Assembly (NCBI GenBank): GCA_036937835.1
Contig: CM072871.1
Coordinates: 7,483,501 to 7,547,500 of the forward strand
Reading direction: 5' to 3'
DNA from: Pampus argenteus
Taxonomy: Eukaryota > Chordata > Actinopteri > Scombriformes > Stromateidae
Length of the DNA: 64,000 nucleotides
Shown: one piece after another, positions 60,201 to 64,000 of the stretch
How positions within the stretch are numbered: the stretch's first letter is position 1
Layout of the letters: each line of letters opens with the position of its first letter
The notes under the pieces: model-generated
The model's database searches: none
What the model saw: only the letters and a program-made list of their open reading frames with translations
What the model was told of the DNA's origin: nothing
Position numbers and translations under genes: made by a program

Positions 60201-63200
60201 ACATCCTTTGCAATATAATATAATATAGTTTTGATGTGATAATAGAAGTAATTACAAATCCATTCTTATTAAAGAGAGCCATATGAATTATCACAAATAC
60301 ACTGTTATCTAAATCAGAGCCTTAAAAACTGGTGGTGCTATCAATTCAAAAGATGGCTGAGTATCTAAATAGTTACTCAATGCGGTTATAAAGAAATGTG
60401 TATTTTATAAATTGCACTTTTTTTAGATAACAAAATCCTAATATGAATTCTGGCATCATGCAAATGCAATTTAGAATAGATCAATAGATTTAAAAAATAC
60501 AGTAAATAAGTGCATTGCAATAACTCATACGGATCATTAAGAACTGCTCCAGAAATAAGATATATAGGCACTCAATTCAGTTCCTTAAGTATAGACTTGT
60601 TACAACACCAAGAGTCAGTAAAAAACAAAGCAATCTTCTAGCTCCCATAATTGCAAAATAAATTCTGAATATTACAAACCACTCAACAACCCAGAGCCTT
60701 CGATTTCTCTCCGGAACACAAAATGGGAGAAATATCTATCAATCACACCTGCTGCCAACTTCTGGACTTGAATCTGTCCCAAATGGGTCTCTCACAATCA
60801 AACACCTGCTCACTTTGTTCCCCTAATACTTTAGATGATTACTTGTGTGCAATCTGGTGCTGTCTGCCCCTACAACACTTCTGGAAGGAGATCACTAATA
60901 AGCAATCAAACATATTGGACTACGGCATTCAGATCTTTGCATCTCTCTAGGAGACCTCACAGCAGCTATTCCCATTCACCTCACCACACTGATTGTTTTA
61001 AGTGCTGCCAGGAAGAAACATCATCCTCCCTGTAATTTTTGTCATTAAACATATATTTTTTTTATCGCACATCACAGGTCTTCCTCTTCATAACTTGTCA
61101 TTTTATCTATTAGTATAGGAGTGGTGTGTGATGCTGGCTGCATTCACTTCAAGGAGGATCTTCCTGGGGATTTGCAGACTGTGTCTTTTTAATATAACAC
61201 ACAAAAAAAAGCATCCGTTGTAGGAGTAAAACACATTAAATGAATAAACACAGGATCAACCACTGGCATCAGTCATTAACTCCCTCAGCCCCTCTCCTTC
61301 ACCCCTACTCCCTCTGCAATTACACATGTTTGTGCTTCCAAGGACTGTGTTCTCGCCGCCACTGCTCACGTTAGAACCTGATCTGCATCCTCCTTTACAT
61401 TCGGCCCCTGCTCTTCACTTCTCTCCACCACCACCACAACCACCACCATCACTCATTCATGTCTTCCTCTTCCTCTGCCACGATCTGTTTCCCCATGAAT
61501 TTGATTTCCCCTTCAACTCCAAGCTGATCCAAACTCATCGTCATTACCAAGGTATATTAGACTAGCTTTGAAATTGTAAAAAATAAAAATAAAATTAAAT
61601 GTTTTCCCTCAAATCCAGGTGATCCATTTGTCATTGGAGGTAGGAATAAACATTACCATCCTCTCATACAAATAGTCGGTCGTTCTATTTTAACGGCTGG
61701 GCACTTGTGGTGGCTGGCACAGTTTAATTAGTGTGAATACATTAGGTCTGTGTGAGATCTTGCTACCTGGCAGGGGTTAGAGTTGGACAGAGACTGCAGA
61801 GGAACAGGCTGCACCAATGGCACTCCCAGGCCCCGCTGTAATGACCCTGCCAGGCTGACACAACGCTCCCACCTGGGGGACCACTGCGGCTTTCCAATGA
61901 CAGATGGAGGGCTGCTGAGTCGGGGGAGCTGGGCTGGATGACTGCAGGCTAACAGAGCAACCATTAGACCAGCCAGTCTGCCAGCAAGCCAACATGTCTT
62001 TGTGTTGGCGCTACCTTTGCCTAGTAAGTAACGCTGCCAAAACACTAAGTACATGTTTACTCCATCATCATTTTGCTTCAGTGGTTATGTTTGGCATTAG
62101 TAACATGCTGGGTGACTTGTACTTATTGTTTACATGTATTTCTCCTACAGTTTAATCACCAGACTGACTCCAAATTGCCACAACTCCCGATTCCATCACA
62201 GGACTTTAACCGATGGCTTTAACCAATGGCTTTATTTATTTTAAATGTCACATGGATCTTGCTTGGATCAAAGAATTTCTGCACAAATCAGAAAATTCAT
62301 ATTTCATAAAAATAAATAATCGAACCTATACACTTAGACACAACATTCATAGCATCCAGAACTGAGAGACAATCACATGTCCTTTTGGTGGAGGAGGATA
62401 GAGAACAGTACTGTAACCCCAGGATCACAAGGCATTATTTCACGGGACCTTCATGTCTTGACTGGTCACAGCGTGCCAGTAAACCTTTCGACTGTGGATA
62501 CGAACATGTAGGTTGAATATATTAGCCCTGTCTTCTAGTCTTGACATGTTGATCACAGAACTTGTGATGAAAACCTTCAGATCTCCAACATGTGGCAACT
62601 TCCACCGTTGCCTCTGATGACCAGCGCTGCTCCTGTGTTTCAGGCAGCAGGGGAAAAAAAAAAAAAACAGAGCTCTTTGGTCTGGTTTGTGTTAGTGATA
62701 TAATCGTTAATAAATGAAAACTCTTCTATCACACGCCCTGAGGCAAAGACTGGCGGCTGGCAACAACTTCACTTGCAGCAGGGGAGCAAGGGGAATGAAT
62801 GTGACAGTTCTAATAGAAAAAAAAAAGACAGAGAGAGGGACAAAGAGATGAAAGGTGAAATAGGAGGGTAAGAAGGGAATAGAGCCTGCCATTAATGCGC
62901 ACTGTCCACGTGCTACACAGAATCTAATGGGGGGACAAGCATGCACAGCCTCCCGAAGGTTGTACAAGCAATTATGCCACTTAGGAGTCTTTGACAGGCA
63001 AGGTCATATTGGCAAACAGACACGAGGAGCATTATAATATAATGTTCTGTATTCTGTGTGTCACAGACCCTTTTAGCTAAGACAATATCAATCTTCTGAG
63101 TGTCACTCATCGTCCTGTGTCCACGGTGACCTAAAATCCTCAATAATCCTACCTGTGCTAGAATAGGTGTGGTACCACAAACTTCTACTCTCTATGACAG

Positions 63201-64000
63201 AGGCACCATATGTTTCCGTACCAGACAGATTCCTGTATGTTTTATTTTCCCGAGGATGCAAAAAGAACAGTGCAGCAGGAGACAGATTTCTCTTAAAACC
63301 TTATCCCAGCAGAGAGGAGCTCCTATGAGCTGATAACAAAAGCAGATGTGATGGGAAGGACTTCGCCAGAAAGGGTTGATGTAACAGTTTGTTGGGTGTT
63401 TCGGGTGTTCATTTCATTCATTCCATGCAAGCTGTGCGCTGTTGTCAGGGGAGCCGTAATCTTGACTGCGTGTGTGTGTACATTTGTGTGTGTAATGTGC
63501 GGAGGAACAGTACAACTAGCACCTGAGCTCCCTGGTACCAGAGGAAATATGGTTGCCATGGACATGGGAGATTATTATAGTGTGCAAACACTTTCATCTG
63601 CATGTATTTTGGAAACGATTACGAGGAAAACTATATTTAAATTTAAACCATTAAATTAACCTCTGAGACATGTGCTGCTTCAGTCAGATAACATGTACTT
63701 GATGATTCAAAACATTTTCCACAGTTGCGTTTTCTCAAATATATCATCTACATATACATTTAGTTAGATTAGAAGAGTTACATAGTTCATTATAACTGTA
63801 GATTATATAAACATATAATAGCATCCTGTTCAGTCACAGTTTGCCATGTAATGTGCAGAATGTATCATGTTTTTTTGTTTTTTTTGGGGGTTGTGTCGTA
63901 AATCCACAAACTGTTTTTTTGCACTGCTGTATTGTAGTTATAAATAAGAATGGGAACAGACTTACATATGACAGAAGGGAGATTAAAAATCTCACATCAC

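Larger units (their letters stand above)
49720..64000. other. Gene desert downstream of rps24
   Basis: I recognise no protein-coding exon in this 14.3 kb. It contains simple repeats (TG tracts at about 53334-53363, 53477-53500 and 53612-53666; GA tracts near 57206-57222 and 59113-59138; CA near 59782-59800), an exon-like pair at 52362-53136, a tandem 137-bp duplication at 53363, a repeat-derived hairpin near 53993 and an unexplained hairpin near 56979. It may be intergenic or belong to a large intron of a gene outside the window. Confidence 0.55.

Noticed and set aside
61326..61565. Pro/His-rich 79-codon frame
   Set aside because: Low-complexity product of CCA/CCT-rich DNA, with no homology I recognise.

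Overview
The window is vertebrate nuclear DNA and almost certainly comes from a teleost fish. It is AT-rich, with intron-split genes, GT-AG splice sites, many CA/TG microsatellites and fragments of interspersed repeats that look familiar from fish genomes. There are no bacterial operons, CRISPR arrays, recognisable tRNA/rRNA genes or intact transposon reading frames. I worked out six protein-coding genes exon by exon from splice sites and reading frame. Most of the many short ORFs elsewhere are chance frames.

Layout. 1 to about 5.1 kb is gene-free upstream DNA. 5.36-27.2 kb (+) is spock2 (testican-2), with 11 coding exons including a 9-nt microexon, followed by a 3' UTR to about 29.3 kb. Tail to tail with it, on the minus strand, lie three head-to-tail genes: tysnd1 (peroxisomal processing protease, 29.6-32.1 kb), sar1a (COPII GTPase, 33.85-35.74 kb plus an upstream 5' UTR exon near 36.9 kb) and ppa1 (cytosolic inorganic pyrophosphatase, 37.8-40.7 kb). 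Divergent from ppa1, on the plus strand, are eif4ebp2 (translation repressor, 41.9-43.1 kb, long 3' UTR to about 45.3 kb) and rps24 (40S ribosomal protein, 46.25-49.7 kb). 49.7-64 kb has no recognisable protein gene. It holds microsatellites, a recent 137-bp tandem duplication with telomere-like motifs, hairpins and one pair of exon-like segments.

From memory, the human orthologues all lie on 10q22 (TYSND1-SAR1A-PPA1 adjacent, EIF4EBP2 close by, SPOCK2 and RPS24 further along), so this looks like a compacted fish version of that conserved block. The genes are not a pathway: secreted proteoglycan, peroxisomal protease, ER-to-Golgi GTPase, metabolic hydrolase and two translation proteins. The only functional link is that eif4ebp2 and the 5'TOP-type rps24 are both outputs of mTORC1 signalling.

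I found no clearly new biological system. The most interesting signals are splicing ones: the 9-nt microexon in spock2, and a 3-nt microexon plus several alternative 3' ends in rps24. Next come a seven-box CCAAT cluster upstream of tysnd1, a perfect 14-bp RFX-type palindrome, and a Cys-rich exon-like pair in the distal gene desert.
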